Shown one piece after another: positions 16,427-24,685 of a stretch of 64,000 bases of DNA. The stretch comes from Porifericola rhodea (GTDB lineage: Bacteria; Bacteroidota; Bacteroidia; Cytophagales; Cyclobacteriaceae). Below the pieces are notes generated by a model. The model searched no databases. It was not told the DNA's origin and saw nothing but the letters and a program-made list of their open reading frames with translations. Position numbers and translations under genes: made by a program. The stretch lies in assembly GCF_030506305.1 (NCBI RefSeq), contig NZ_CP119421.1:1294354-1358353 (forward strand), read 5' to 3'. Within the stretch, counting starts at the first letter, position 1. The number at the start of each line of letters is the position of its first letter.

Positions 16427-18277
16427 TTACTCTACCAGTTTTACTAATGCTACCCAATCTTCGTTTTCTGCTGCGGGAGGTGTGCCAAGAGTTACTTTAC
16501 CCGGACCACTTACCTCAGTTTTAGAACCTTCTTGCAACTCTCCTCCGCTTTTGGGGTTATACCACTTTATGGTATAGTTTTTTTCAGTTTTTCCTAAATC
16601 TAGCTGTGTTTTTTCACCTTTTGGCAGGTAAACCGCATATATTACTCCTGGCTCGGCAAAGCAGTAGGCACGATCGGAGTCCAGCAATTCATCCGCCCCA
16701 TGCATATTCCAGAAGGGTAGGTAATCATTAAAAAAACGTAGTGCATGTGCAGTCTGCTCCCATACATTGTTGCGGGTACGGAAGGTTTCCGCATTGAGGT
16801 CATCATTAGGGAAACGGTAGCCAAAGTACCATTCTACACCTCCGCCCCCGGCCATTAAGTTGCCCCACAGCACTTCGTAGCGTACAGTATCGTGCTCAGG
16901 GTCAATATTGTCGGGCAGTACACCGTGGTAGTGCGGACCAATCTCATCCAGGTTTACCACCCACTGTTTGCCGGCTACCGCCGAGCTATCTATCCAGTGT
17001 TTGGTTTCGCTATGTACGTCACTTGGCGGGTTAATTTGTAAGGAAGGACCATCCAGTGACTGAAAGCCCAGTAATGAATCTAATACCTGATACCGATACT
17101 TACGACTGGCATGCGTATGTATTGCTAAAAAATTGTTATACGGATCGGTTTGCTTAATATAGGCAATCATGTCTTTTCTTTGAGCATCATTCTGTGCTTC
17201 TGGGGTAAAATTGGCGTAGCCGTTTTCTTCACCCATATTCCAGGTAATGGCTAAGTGGTGGGCAAACCTGGCAATCAGCTCACGATAATAAAGTTTACGC
17301 TCAGGTCCGGTTTCTCCACCATCCAGCAGCAGCTCATTTTCGGTCTCCTGCAAAACAAAGTGCAGCATAATTCCCAAACTATCGGCATGGCTGAATACCT
17401 TCTCCCACTGGGCTAGCTTACTGCAATCAAAGCGAAAACGCTCCTCATAACTGGTATAAGGCCAAACATCTTTACCATCGCCCCCAATGTTCATGGTAAG
17501 AAAGTAGATGGAGTTCATTTCTTTTTCGGCAAGGTAATTTAGTGCGCCTATCAGCCCTTTACCTTTACCCTCACCCCAGCTAGGGTCGCCTTCTTTCCAG
17601 TCTTCTACATGAGGCATGTAGCGGTGCAGATTCTTATCTGCTGCTGCTTCGCCTTCTCTCTGCTCTTCGTCAGCGCCAAAGTAAGTGCCGTCAAAATCCT
17701 CAAAACCCAGTAAATTTTCGGGGCTGTCTGTTCCTCCTTTAAGAAAATACTTCTGGCTTTCTGCAAACCTCAGGTATCTTTCTCCTATATACTTCAGGCG
17801 TCCCTGCGCTCGCAGATCTTTTCCGTTTTTATCGGAAGGAACTACTTCAAACCGTCCTTCTTCTCCATCAAAAGCAAGAGCCTCTCCGGCAGCAGAGTCA
17901 TCGCTAACCGCAATGCTATCTCCCTTACGAAAAGACACCTTGTACTGCCAAATACCTGCTTCGTCAGGGGAGAAATTAACCTGCCAGATATTACCACTAT
18001 CAGCGCTACTTTCTGCCGCATTGCCATCAGCAGCATAATAACCTGGTATGGTATAGCTACGGTCTTCGTGCTGAAAAGTCACTTCTAGACGGTAGTTTAA
18101 AAATGGATTGTCATTGGCACTCTCGCTGGTCTGAGGGCCTTCAAAATTTAGTGTCATTTTATGCCATTTTTTGTATACCGGAAGCTTTTCGCGCCCTTCA
18201 GTATCGCTTTGGCATGCCCCAAACACAAGAAGAACACTTAGAAATAGTGGTAAGAAGGTAGTTTGCAGATTGTTCAT
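16427..18277 (-). CDS. glycoside-hydrolase-like lipoprotein with DUF5060 N-domain and C-terminal collagen-binding-like domain
   Basis: A 616-residue protein with lipobox VFGAC (Cys22). A beta-sandwich DUF5060 domain covers about 35-150 (YKKWHKMTLNFEGP, FSPDEAGIWQYKVSF). A TIM-barrel-like region follows, with KYFLKGGTDSPENLLGFEDFDG, PHVEDWKEGDPSWGEGKGKGLIGALNYLAE and WNMGEENGY, where a catalytic acid is expected. A C-terminal beta domain at about 540-610 (IKWYNPKSGGELQEG) resembles the putative collagen-binding domain often found with DUF5060. The substrate is unknown, presumably a surface or environmental polysaccharide. It heads a five-gene minus-strand run; the next gene begins 14 bases after its stop. 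Confidence 0.82.
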   Translation of the reverse strand: MNNLQTTFLPLFLSVLLVFGACQSDTEGREKLPVYKKWHKMTLNFEGPQTSESANDNPFLNYRLEVTFQHEDRSYTIPGYYAADGNAAESSADSGNIWQVNFSPDEAGIWQYKVSFRKGDSIAVSDDSAAGEALAFDGEEGRFEVVPSDKNGKDLRAQGRLKYIGERYLRFAESQKYFLKGGTDSPENLLGFEDFDGTYFGADEEQREGEAAADKNLHRYMPHVEDWKEGDPSWGEGKGKGLIGALNYLAEKEMNSIYFLTMNIGGDGKDVWPYTSYEERFRFDCSKLAQWEKVFSHADSLGIMLHFVLQETENELLLDGGETGPERKLYYRELIARFAHHLAITWNMGEENGYANFTPEAQNDAQRKDMIAYIKQTDPYNNFLAIHTHASRKYRYQVLDSLLGFQSLDGPSLQINPPSDVHSETKHWIDSSAVAGKQWVVNLDEIGPHYHGVLPDNIDPEHDTVRYEVLWGNLMAGGGGVEWYFGYRFPNDDLNAETFRTRNNVWEQTAHALRFFNDYLPFWNMHGADELLDSDRAYCFAEPGVIYAVYLPKGEKTQLDLGKTEKNYTIKWYNPKSGGELQEGSKTEVSGPGKVTLGTPPAAENEDWVALVKLVE

Positions 18278-18346
18278 GTTGATGAAAATTATTCAAGTAA
18301 TAGCGAAAAAATAGATATTTTTCTCTTCAAGTAGTGGCTTTTCATG

Positions 18347-18354
18347 CAAAAATA
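18347..18354 (-). promoter_or_regulatory. candidate -7 box for the DUF5060 operon
   Basis: The minus strand reads TATTTTTG, matching TAnnTTTG, 69 bases before the DUF5060 start. The octamer is AT-rich and the -33 element is unclear, so this may be chance. Confidence 0.3.
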
Positions 18355-18541
18355 TCATTTCTGCGCATGTATGGCAGTAGGGAATTATCTATATTGCCAC
18401 TTCTAAACAATATCAGTAATGTAATAAGGTACCGACAATACTGATTCTTTTTGACAATAACTTTTTGCGGACCTTATTCTCCTAGCCTCAACGGGCCTTA
18501 TTGTTAGTCAACTATTGGCAATCGTTAAAATAAATTATAGC

Positions 18542-19612
18542 ATGAAAGAAACTTTTAAACCTGGTGTTTTATACGGCGAAGACCTAAAACGTTTTTACAG
18601 ATACGCAAACCAGAAGGGATTTGCACTTCCTGCCGTAAACGTAACTGGCACCAATACTGTCAACGCTGTACTAGAAACTGCCCGTGAGGTCAACTCAGCA
18701 GTAATTATTCAGTTTTCTAATTCAGGTGCTGCTTTTTTCGCTGGCAAAGGCTTAAGTAATGAGGGACAGCAGGCATCTATCGCTGGTGCTATCTCTGGCG
18801 CTATGCACGTACATAATATGGCGGAAAAATACGGTGTAACAGTTATACTACACACCGACCATGCTGCAAAGAAATTATTACCCTGGATAGATGGCTTGCT
18901 GGATGCTGGCGAAAAATACTACAAGGAGCACGGCAGACCTTTGTTCAGCTCTCATATGCTAGACCTTTCTGAAGAATCGTTAGACGATAACGTAGCTATC
19001 AGTAAGCAGTACTACCATCGTATGAACCAGATTGGTATGTCTATAGAAATAGAGCTTGGTGTTACTGGGGGTGAAGAAGACGGAGTAGACAATACTGATG
19101 TAGATGCTTCCAAACTTTATACTCAGCCAGAAGAAGTAGCTTACGCTTACAAAGAGCTTTCTACTGTAGGAGATAACTTTACTATTGCCGCAGCATTTGG
19201 TAATGTACATGGAGTTTACAAGCCTGGTAATGTAAAGCTTACTCCTAAAATTCTTCATAACTCTCAGGAGCATATCCAGAAAGAATTTTCTACTGAGGAG
19301 AAGCCCGTAAACTTTGTGTTCCATGGTGGATCTGGTTCTACTCAGGCCGAAATCCGTGAGGCAATTTCTTACGGTACCATCAAAATGAATATTGATACTG
19401 ACCTACAGTGGGCGTTCTGGGATGGAGTTAAAAATTATTACAAAGAGAAAGAAGCTTACCTACAGGCACAAATTGGAAATCCTGAAGGTGACGATTCTCC
19501 CAACAAAAAGTTCTACGATCCTCGCGTATGGTTACGCAAAGGAGAAGAGTCTATTGTTAAGCGTTTGAAGCAGGCATTTGACGACCTTAACGCTATTAAC
19601 TCTATGGACTAA
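18542..19612 (+). CDS. fbaA: class II fructose-bisphosphate aldolase
   Basis: The enzyme interconverts fructose 1,6-bisphosphate with dihydroxyacetone phosphate and glyceraldehyde 3-phosphate. It has 356 residues from the ATG at 18542 (MKETFKPGVLYG); the open frame runs nine codons further to a TTG, which I reject. Class IIA features are visible: ILHTDHAAKK at about residues 102-111 with zinc-binding His, the Glu-rich IEIELGVTGGEEDGVDN loop, GNVHGVYKPGNV with another zinc-ligand His, and the phosphate-binding FHGGSGST. The C-terminal IKMNIDTDLQWAFWDG is also conserved. It is monocistronic with its own terminator. Confidence 0.96.
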   Translation: MKETFKPGVLYGEDLKRFYRYANQKGFALPAVNVTGTNTVNAVLETAREVNSAVIIQFSNSGAAFFAGKGLSNEGQQASIAGAISGAMHVHNMAEKYGVTVILHTDHAAKKLLPWIDGLLDAGEKYYKEHGRPLFSSHMLDLSEESLDDNVAISKQYYHRMNQIGMSIEIELGVTGGEEDGVDNTDVDASKLYTQPEEVAYAYKELSTVGDNFTIAAAFGNVHGVYKPGNVKLTPKILHNSQEHIQKEFSTEEKPVNFVFHGGSGSTQAEIREAISYGTIKMNIDTDLQWAFWDGVKNYYKEKEAYLQAQIGNPEGDDSPNKKFYDPRVWLRKGEESIVKRLKQAFDDLNAINSMD

Positions 19613-19640
19613 ACAGCAGGGCTGTTACTATATAACTGAA

Positions 19641-19673
19641 GGCGCATATCTGTCATGGATGTGCGCTTTTTTT
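19641..19673 (+). terminator. Rho-independent terminator after fbaA
   Basis: GCGCATATC pairs with GATGTGCGC (one T-G wobble) around a short loop and is followed by seven or more T residues ending at 19673. It lies about 30 bases after the fbaA stop. Confidence 0.75.
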
Positions 19674-19843
19674 AATTGCCGTTCTTCTTCACCCCTCCTG
19701 CCAGTGCAATTCCGCACAACAGCTATCCCTCTGCATCTCAACAGTTTATAAGAAACTTTATAGATGTATCTATTTCTTTATACAGAAAATATTGATTAAA
19801 TTATTACAAGGAAAAGTCTTGTTATATCTTAATTTTTTGCGTT

Positions 19844-20608
19844 ATGAATCTTCACGATGAACTTATCCACGCAGACAAAAAACGCCAAATGCGTAACCAA
19901 AGCATTTGCTCCCTTGCAGAAATACAAGAGATGCTTCAGCAAGAAAGTAGACAGGAGCAACAGGCATTGCACCATCTGGGCCTAGCGGCAAATACCAAGG
20001 AAAGGAAAAGGCAACATTGGATTCAGCAGCTCAAACTAAACGAGCAGTATCAGGGAGGGGTGTTTCATGTAGAAGATGTACGCAAAGTTTGTATGCAGTA
20101 TAATATGCGTATGCTTCCTAGCCGCCTGTACCGCGGACCTATAGACACTGAATTTGCGCCTAAAATAAAGAAGTTTCAGCAAAACTATCAACTAAGCGAA
20201 GAGGCACTTGCTGAGGACTTCTACATTATGGCTCCACCTAAAACTTTTGAGCTGGAAGAGCGGCAGCGCCCCATAGTAGATCTGGACCCAGTACTTTTAT
20301 ACAAACTGGACGATAGCTATTATAAGTTGGTACACCAATGGGGTAGTGAGCTTAACCCTTTACGCTACGTATCTTCCTGGAAAAAGCGTGACCTGAGTAA
20401 TATGACTACTCACTGGTTTGTTATGAGCTTTATGGTAACGATGCTATTGCTGGGCTTCCTGGTAGATAGCCTGAGTAGTGCACTTACATTGGCTATGTTA
20501 ATCGCTGGCCTGATAGCCTGGATGTATTACTCTTCGTTCAGGGATAATCCGGATGAGCTGAGACATCGCTTCTCTCGCTACAACTGGAACCAGAAATGGA
20601 CATACTGA
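19844..20608 (+). CDS. hypothetical membrane-anchored protein
   Basis: The 254-residue protein has a charged, Gln/Glu-rich, mostly helical cytosolic part and two membrane segments near the C-terminus (about residues 188-206 and 211-227), followed by a basic tail (RHRFSRYNWNQKWTY). I do not recognise a family. The first 60 residues look like a coiled coil (IQEMLQQESRQEQQALHHLG). The gene overlaps the following small membrane protein gene by 13 bases, which implies coupled translation and possibly a complex. Confidence 0.7.
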   Translation: MNLHDELIHADKKRQMRNQSICSLAEIQEMLQQESRQEQQALHHLGLAANTKERKRQHWIQQLKLNEQYQGGVFHVEDVRKVCMQYNMRMLPSRLYRGPIDTEFAPKIKKFQQNYQLSEEALAEDFYIMAPPKTFELEERQRPIVDLDPVLLYKLDDSYYKLVHQWGSELNPLRYVSSWKKRDLSNMTTHWFVMSFMVTMLLLGFLVDSLSSALTLAMLIAGLIAWMYYSSFRDNPDELRHRFSRYNWNQKWTY

Positions 20609-20802
20609 AAAAAATACTATTAATCACCTTTTATGTGAGCATTATTGCTGTAGGGATCATTGGCTTTATCGCCTTAAGATCCTTACGGCAAGCTCCTCCT
20701 GTTCCTCATCCACCGCAGGAAGAAGTAGCAGAGCCAACAGTAAAGACAGACTCTTTGAGCAGTTATCAGTGTCCGATAGGTACTTCGCTTTTTCTGGTAT
20801 AA
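20596..20802 (+). CDS. small single-pass membrane protein
   Basis: A 68-residue protein with one N-terminal transmembrane segment (ILLITFYVSIIAVGIIGFIAL) followed by a Pro/Glu-rich tail. Its ATG lies inside the end of the preceding gene and its last 37 bases run into the 3' end of the convergent glycosyltransferase gene. Support comes from the overlapping start, the clear membrane segment and compositional similarity to its neighbour; no family is recognised. Confidence 0.6.
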   Translation: MDILKKILLITFYVSIIAVGIIGFIALRSLRQAPPVPHPPQEEVAEPTVKTDSLSSYQCPIGTSLFLV

Positions 20803-22106
20803 GTTTTCCAGAGTTCGTATGTCAAAACTGCTATTACTATACTATACTCTAAAATGGTAATACTCAGTACCTCATCAAAGCCCTCTTTTGTATAGCCCGC
20901 ATAGGAGAAGAAGATTAGCCACGACCACACATACGCAAAGCGATAATGGCTAAAAACAGCAAATGCAAGCATGGGAGTTACATACCAGGGGTGCACAATG
21001 GTAGATAGCAACAAATAGATAAACCATACCAATAGCCAGGCTGTTGGTAATTGCTTTTTCCTTTCAAATATTGCGTAACTTATAATAGCTAAAAAAGTAC
21101 TGGCTGCCAGCCAGCGTCCTGCTTTTGCAATAATGTTATAACCTTTGAGTTCATATCCAATCTCTCTTATAATGTAGTACACACTGGCATTGAACTCAAA
21201 CTTCTGAAAGTATAAACCTATGCTTTGGCTTATACCTTGTACCAGTTCTATACTGAGCAAAGGCATAAAGAAGAGCAGACAAAAAAGTGCAGTAAGCAGA
21301 TAGTAAAGGAAGGCTCTACGCCACCCTAAACGACTTAGCAATAGGGGTAATAATATCAGCGGCAAAAGTTTTGTACAGATGGATAATGCAAAAAAAAGCG
21401 TACTGAGGATCCATCTGCCTTTTTCCAGCAAGACATAGCTTATTAGCAAGAAGCAGATCATGAGTGCTTCAAAATGTAGATTGCCACTCAGTTCTAATAT
21501 AATCAGTGGGTTGAGCGCATAGAGTAATAAGCGTTTTTGGTCAGCAAAACCCTTCAATTTTAGGTAGCTGAAGATTACAAATAGTGTTAGCAGCTCCCCT
21601 ATTACTATAACCGAGCGGATAAAAAGAATGCTACCCCAGACAGATTCTGAAAATAAATAAGCAGATAGCGCAAATATAGCCTGGTTGACAGGAGGGTAAA
21701 TGCTATAATACTCGGGAGAATTAAGCTGACTGAACAAGGCCTGGTCAATTCCAACGAGCTGCATGTCCAGACTAAGTTCCATGATCTCCGAGGGTAGGTA
21801 AGCAAAAGGATGCACCCCCTGTACTAGTAGTCTTCCATCCCAGATAAAGCGGTACACATCATCTGAGAGCTCAGGAAAGGCTGGCAAAATGAGCAGACGC
21901 AGCAATACTGACAGACCTAATAAAGCCCAGAGCTTCTTTTTGTGGTCTACCAATGCATAAACTCCAAGATATGCCACAAAAGCCAGGGTATATACAGAAA
22001 GCAGAGCGACACTCTGATGCCTCTCCAGCCCGAACATTATTAGCAGTATACTACCAGTAAAGACTACTGCCAGGCTTACTAGGCTGATTAGCCGCTTATC
22101 AGGCAT
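20766..22106 (-). CDS. multispanning GT-C type glycosyltransferase (GT87/mannosyltransferase-like)
   Basis: The 446-residue protein has about ten or more hydrophobic segments and the acidic loop PELSDDVYRFIWDGRLLVQGVHPF at about residues 78-101. This is the usual position of the catalytic Asp residues in GT-C enzymes that use polyprenyl-phosphate sugars. Later loops include YYSIYPPVNQ and TIVHPWYVTPM. The acceptor is unknown. The start overlaps the end of the upstream processive GT2 gene by eight bases, so the two are co-translated. Together with the GT2 synthase upstream, which could supply a polyprenyl-phosphate sugar, a membrane-glycan pathway is likely. Confidence 0.82.
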   Translation of the reverse strand: MPDKRLISLVSLAVVFTGSILLIMFGLERHQSVALLSVYTLAFVAYLGVYALVDHKKKLWALLGLSVLLRLLILPAFPELSDDVYRFIWDGRLLVQGVHPFAYLPSEIMELSLDMQLVGIDQALFSQLNSPEYYSIYPPVNQAIFALSAYLFSESVWGSILFIRSVIVIGELLTLFVIFSYLKLKGFADQKRLLLYALNPLIILELSGNLHFEALMICFLLISYVLLEKGRWILSTLFFALSICTKLLPLILLPLLLSRLGWRRAFLYYLLTALFCLLFFMPLLSIELVQGISQSIGLYFQKFEFNASVYYIIREIGYELKGYNIIAKAGRWLAASTFLAIISYAIFERKKQLPTAWLLVWFIYLLLSTIVHPWYVTPMLAFAVFSHYRFAYVWSWLIFFSYAGYTKEGFDEVLSITILEYSIVIAVLTYELWKTYTRKSEVPIGH

Positions 22107-23571
22107 GCTTAGGTGCGGTGAACGAGTACAAGGCTACAGCTCCAAAGCCTAAAGCTAACATAGTATGGAAAAGTAACATACCATAATCTGCTACAAAGAA
22201 TGCCGATACAATACCAAACACAAAGTACAATGCCAATAGTACTTCCAGCCAGGTAATAGGGCTTACCTTATGATGTAAGTAGACATTTCTGCTAGGCTTA
22301 TCTTTTGTATTTGTCACATTAAATTTAGGAGTCCTTAAAAAGGGAGATTTAAACCCTAATAAGCCTTCAGCCACAGCCAGAGCATTATGTAATGATAACC
22401 CCATGGTGATGACTAAGAAAAGAGGGTAGTGCTTTACAAAATAGAGCAGCCTGCCATGCTTAACTGTTCTGATAGTAGCAATCCAGTAGAATGCACCAAT
22501 AGAGAAAAAGCCTAATACAAATACAGCTCCTAACTTAAAAAAGGTATTTAGGTAAGGATGGTGCTGTTTAATAAGCAGCATAGGTACGCTAAGAATGGCT
22601 CCTAATAGGAGAAATAAAAAAACTGAAGAGTTAAAAAGGTGCATAATTGCGTGAGCGCGGTTTACCCATCGCATCTTCCGCTGTGGGTGATTCTGAAAAA
22701 TGTGACTCAAGTGCTTTCTAGCACACTCCGCAGCTCCTTTGTTCCAGCGAAATTGTTGCGATTTAATAGCGGGCATAAATATAGGGAGTTCTGCCGGAGC
22801 TTCTACATCCTCCAGGTACACAAACTCCCAGCCTTTCATCTGAGCACGGTAACTTAAATCCAGGTCTTCGGTAAGGGTATCATCTGACCACCCCCCTGCC
22901 TGGTAAATGCATGCTTTGCGCCATACCCCACCTGTTCCGTTGAAGTTGATAAAGCTACCTGCATGGCTTCTACCGCCCTGCTCTATGGTAAAATGTCCAT
23001 CCAGCCCAAAAGCCTGCAAGCGAGTAAGTAGAGAATAATTTTTATTTACATGTCCCCAGCGGGTCTGCACTACTCCTACCTTATCTTCTGCAAAATGAGG
23101 GACTGTCTTTTTCAGGAAGTCGGGAGCAGGCAAAAAATCTGCGTCAAATATGGCGATAAACTCTCCTTTTGCTATCTCCAGACCATAGGCTAAAGCACCG
23201 GCCTTAAAGCCCTTACGCTCCTTACGGCGTATATGCTGTATGTTAACCCCCGCCTGCTGATAAGTAGCTATCTTGCGGGCAAGCATTTGTACCGTTTCGT
23301 CAGTTGAGTCGTCTAAAACCTGTATTTCCAGTCGGTCTGCCGGATAATCTACTTGTGTTACCGCATCAATCAGGCGCTCAACTACGTACTGCTCATTGTA
23401 AATAGGTAACTGTATGGTAACAGCCGGCCATTCGGCAGGGGGAGAAGATACTTTATTATTTTTTTCTGACAACTGTCGCAAGTAGTGCCAGCTCAGATGT
23501 AATTGTCCTAAACTGAAAAGAAAGATAAATAACAGACAGAGTAAATATCCTATCGCGATAAGGATTTCCAT
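22099..23571 (-). CDS. processive family 2 glycosyltransferase, cellulose-synthase-like
   Basis: A 490-residue membrane GT2 enzyme. After an N-terminal membrane segment the GT-A domain shows VTIQLPIYNE, the first Asp pair in VLDDSTDE (about 87-88), the DAD motif in IFDADFLPAP (143-145), TEDLDLSYR (234-236) and the QxxRW-type motif QQFRWNKG (272-276). Several membrane segments follow from about residue 305. The D, DxD, TED and QxxRW set is that of processive synthases and related glucosylceramide-type synthases. The sugar and acceptor are not known. It lies upstream of and overlaps the GT-C gene. Confidence 0.88.
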   Translation of the reverse strand: MEILIAIGYLLCLLFIFLFSLGQLHLSWHYLRQLSEKNNKVSSPPAEWPAVTIQLPIYNEQYVVERLIDAVTQVDYPADRLEIQVLDDSTDETVQMLARKIATYQQAGVNIQHIRRKERKGFKAGALAYGLEIAKGEFIAIFDADFLPAPDFLKKTVPHFAEDKVGVVQTRWGHVNKNYSLLTRLQAFGLDGHFTIEQGGRSHAGSFINFNGTGGVWRKACIYQAGGWSDDTLTEDLDLSYRAQMKGWEFVYLEDVEAPAELPIFMPAIKSQQFRWNKGAAECARKHLSHIFQNHPQRKMRWVNRAHAIMHLFNSSVFLFLLLGAILSVPMLLIKQHHPYLNTFFKLGAVFVLGFFSIGAFYWIATIRTVKHGRLLYFVKHYPLFLVITMGLSLHNALAVAEGLLGFKSPFLRTPKFNVTNTKDKPSRNVYLHHKVSPITWLEVLLALYFVFGIVSAFFVADYGMLLFHTMLALGFGAVALYSFTAPKHA

Positions 23572-23640
23572 ATAAAAGTAAATTATGCATGCAAAGAACG
23601 CATTTCATCTATACAACTCTAAGCAGATGCTCTAAGTTAT

Positions 23641-24333
23641 CTAACGGTACTTGAAGATGGTCCAGATAATTTTATAGCCTGCTAATATAGTGCCTTTTAA
23701 CGTACCAGAAACCTTAGAAACTCCCTCTCTACGTTTACGGTAGTTTACAGCTACTTCTGTAGAACGCAAACCTAGCTTGGCTGCTTTAAGCTGCATCTCT
23801 ACAGTCCAGCCATAGGTTTTGTCCTGCATATTAATTTTTTGTAGAGCTTCCCAGCTTACAGCTCTGAATGGTCCTAAATCCGTAAAATTAGCCCCATAAA
23901 ACAGTTTTAGCAAGCGCGTAGCCAACCAGTTACCAAACAGCTGTTGGGGGGTCATGGCCCCACGTTCACGCTCTCCTATCGCCCGGGAGCCTATTACCAG
24001 TTCCATGCTATCTTCTAAAATAGGTTGCACCAGTTTAGGCAGTTCTTCAGGATAGTCCGAATAATCGGCATCCATAAAGATTACGATATCTGGCTGTGGC
24101 TTTTGCTGGCTTACATAATCTATTCCTTTAAGGCAAGCGTAACCATAGCCCTGTCGTTTTTCACTTAACACTTTTGCTCCGGCTTCGGCAGCAGCTTTCT
24201 CGGTATCATCCTTTGAATTATTGTTTACCACTACTATTTCGCTAACCCACTCTTTAGGAATGTCTTGAATGACTTTAACAATTGAATTTTGCTCGTTAAA
24301 CGCGGGGATGATTACCTTGATATTTTTATCCAT
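23641..24333 (-). CDS. family 2 glycosyltransferase, polyprenyl-phosphate sugar synthase-like
   Basis: The 230-residue protein is a compact GT2 catalytic domain: IKVIIPAFNEQNSIVKVI, VVNNNSKDDTEKAA, then IVIFMDADYSDYPEELPKLV with the metal-binding DAD, and the C-terminal VNYRKRREGVSKVSGT. It lacks obvious membrane segments. The size and motifs match dolichyl- or undecaprenyl-phosphate mannose/glucose synthases (DPM1-like). It is the first gene of the three-glycosyltransferase run, 69 bases before the processive GT2, and could feed the GT-C enzyme at the end of the run; that link is inferred. Confidence 0.85.
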   Translation of the reverse strand: MDKNIKVIIPAFNEQNSIVKVIQDIPKEWVSEIVVVNNNSKDDTEKAAAEAGAKVLSEKRQGYGYACLKGIDYVSQQKPQPDIVIFMDADYSDYPEELPKLVQPILEDSMELVIGSRAIGERERGAMTPQQLFGNWLATRLLKLFYGANFTDLGPFRAVSWEALQKINMQDKTYGWTVEMQLKAAKLGLRSTEVAVNYRKRREGVSKVSGTLKGTILAGYKIIWTIFKYR

Positions 24334-24685
24334 AATTAAGAGTACAATAAACTGATCTAATGGCTATTCTTTTGTCACCACTCTGACGATTGGTATCTTC
24401 TTTAAATTTTGTATTTGCCTTTCACCTACAACACAAGCAAAATACTAAGACATTATCTAATGACTTAAAAGCCCAGCATGAGGGGTAGAGCAGTAAAAAT
24501 ACTATCTTTGCCATTTTAAAGCATACTGCTATCAACGATATAGTGTGGCGAACTAAATCGCTGTGATCAGGTTTATTCTATTGTGAATTTATTTTGTATT
24601 CTGACACTAAAACGCATACGCTAAACCACCAAAGGAGTTTGCTTTTCCTGTAAACAGAATACCGCTAAACTTAGAAAGTACACAT
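24334..24685. other. divergent intergenic region between the GT cluster and mutS2
   Basis: This 352-base AT-rich spacer holds the divergent promoters of the glycosyltransferase run and mutS2. One exact plus-strand -7 box is present at 24503-24510. No RNA gene, repeat or open frame of interest was seen. Confidence 0.45.
24503..24510 (+). promoter_or_regulatory. candidate -7 box upstream of mutS2
   Basis: TATCTTTG matches the Bacteroidota -7 consensus exactly. The mutS2 start is about 176 bases downstream, which implies a long leader if this promoter is used. No clear -33 box. Confidence 0.35.
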
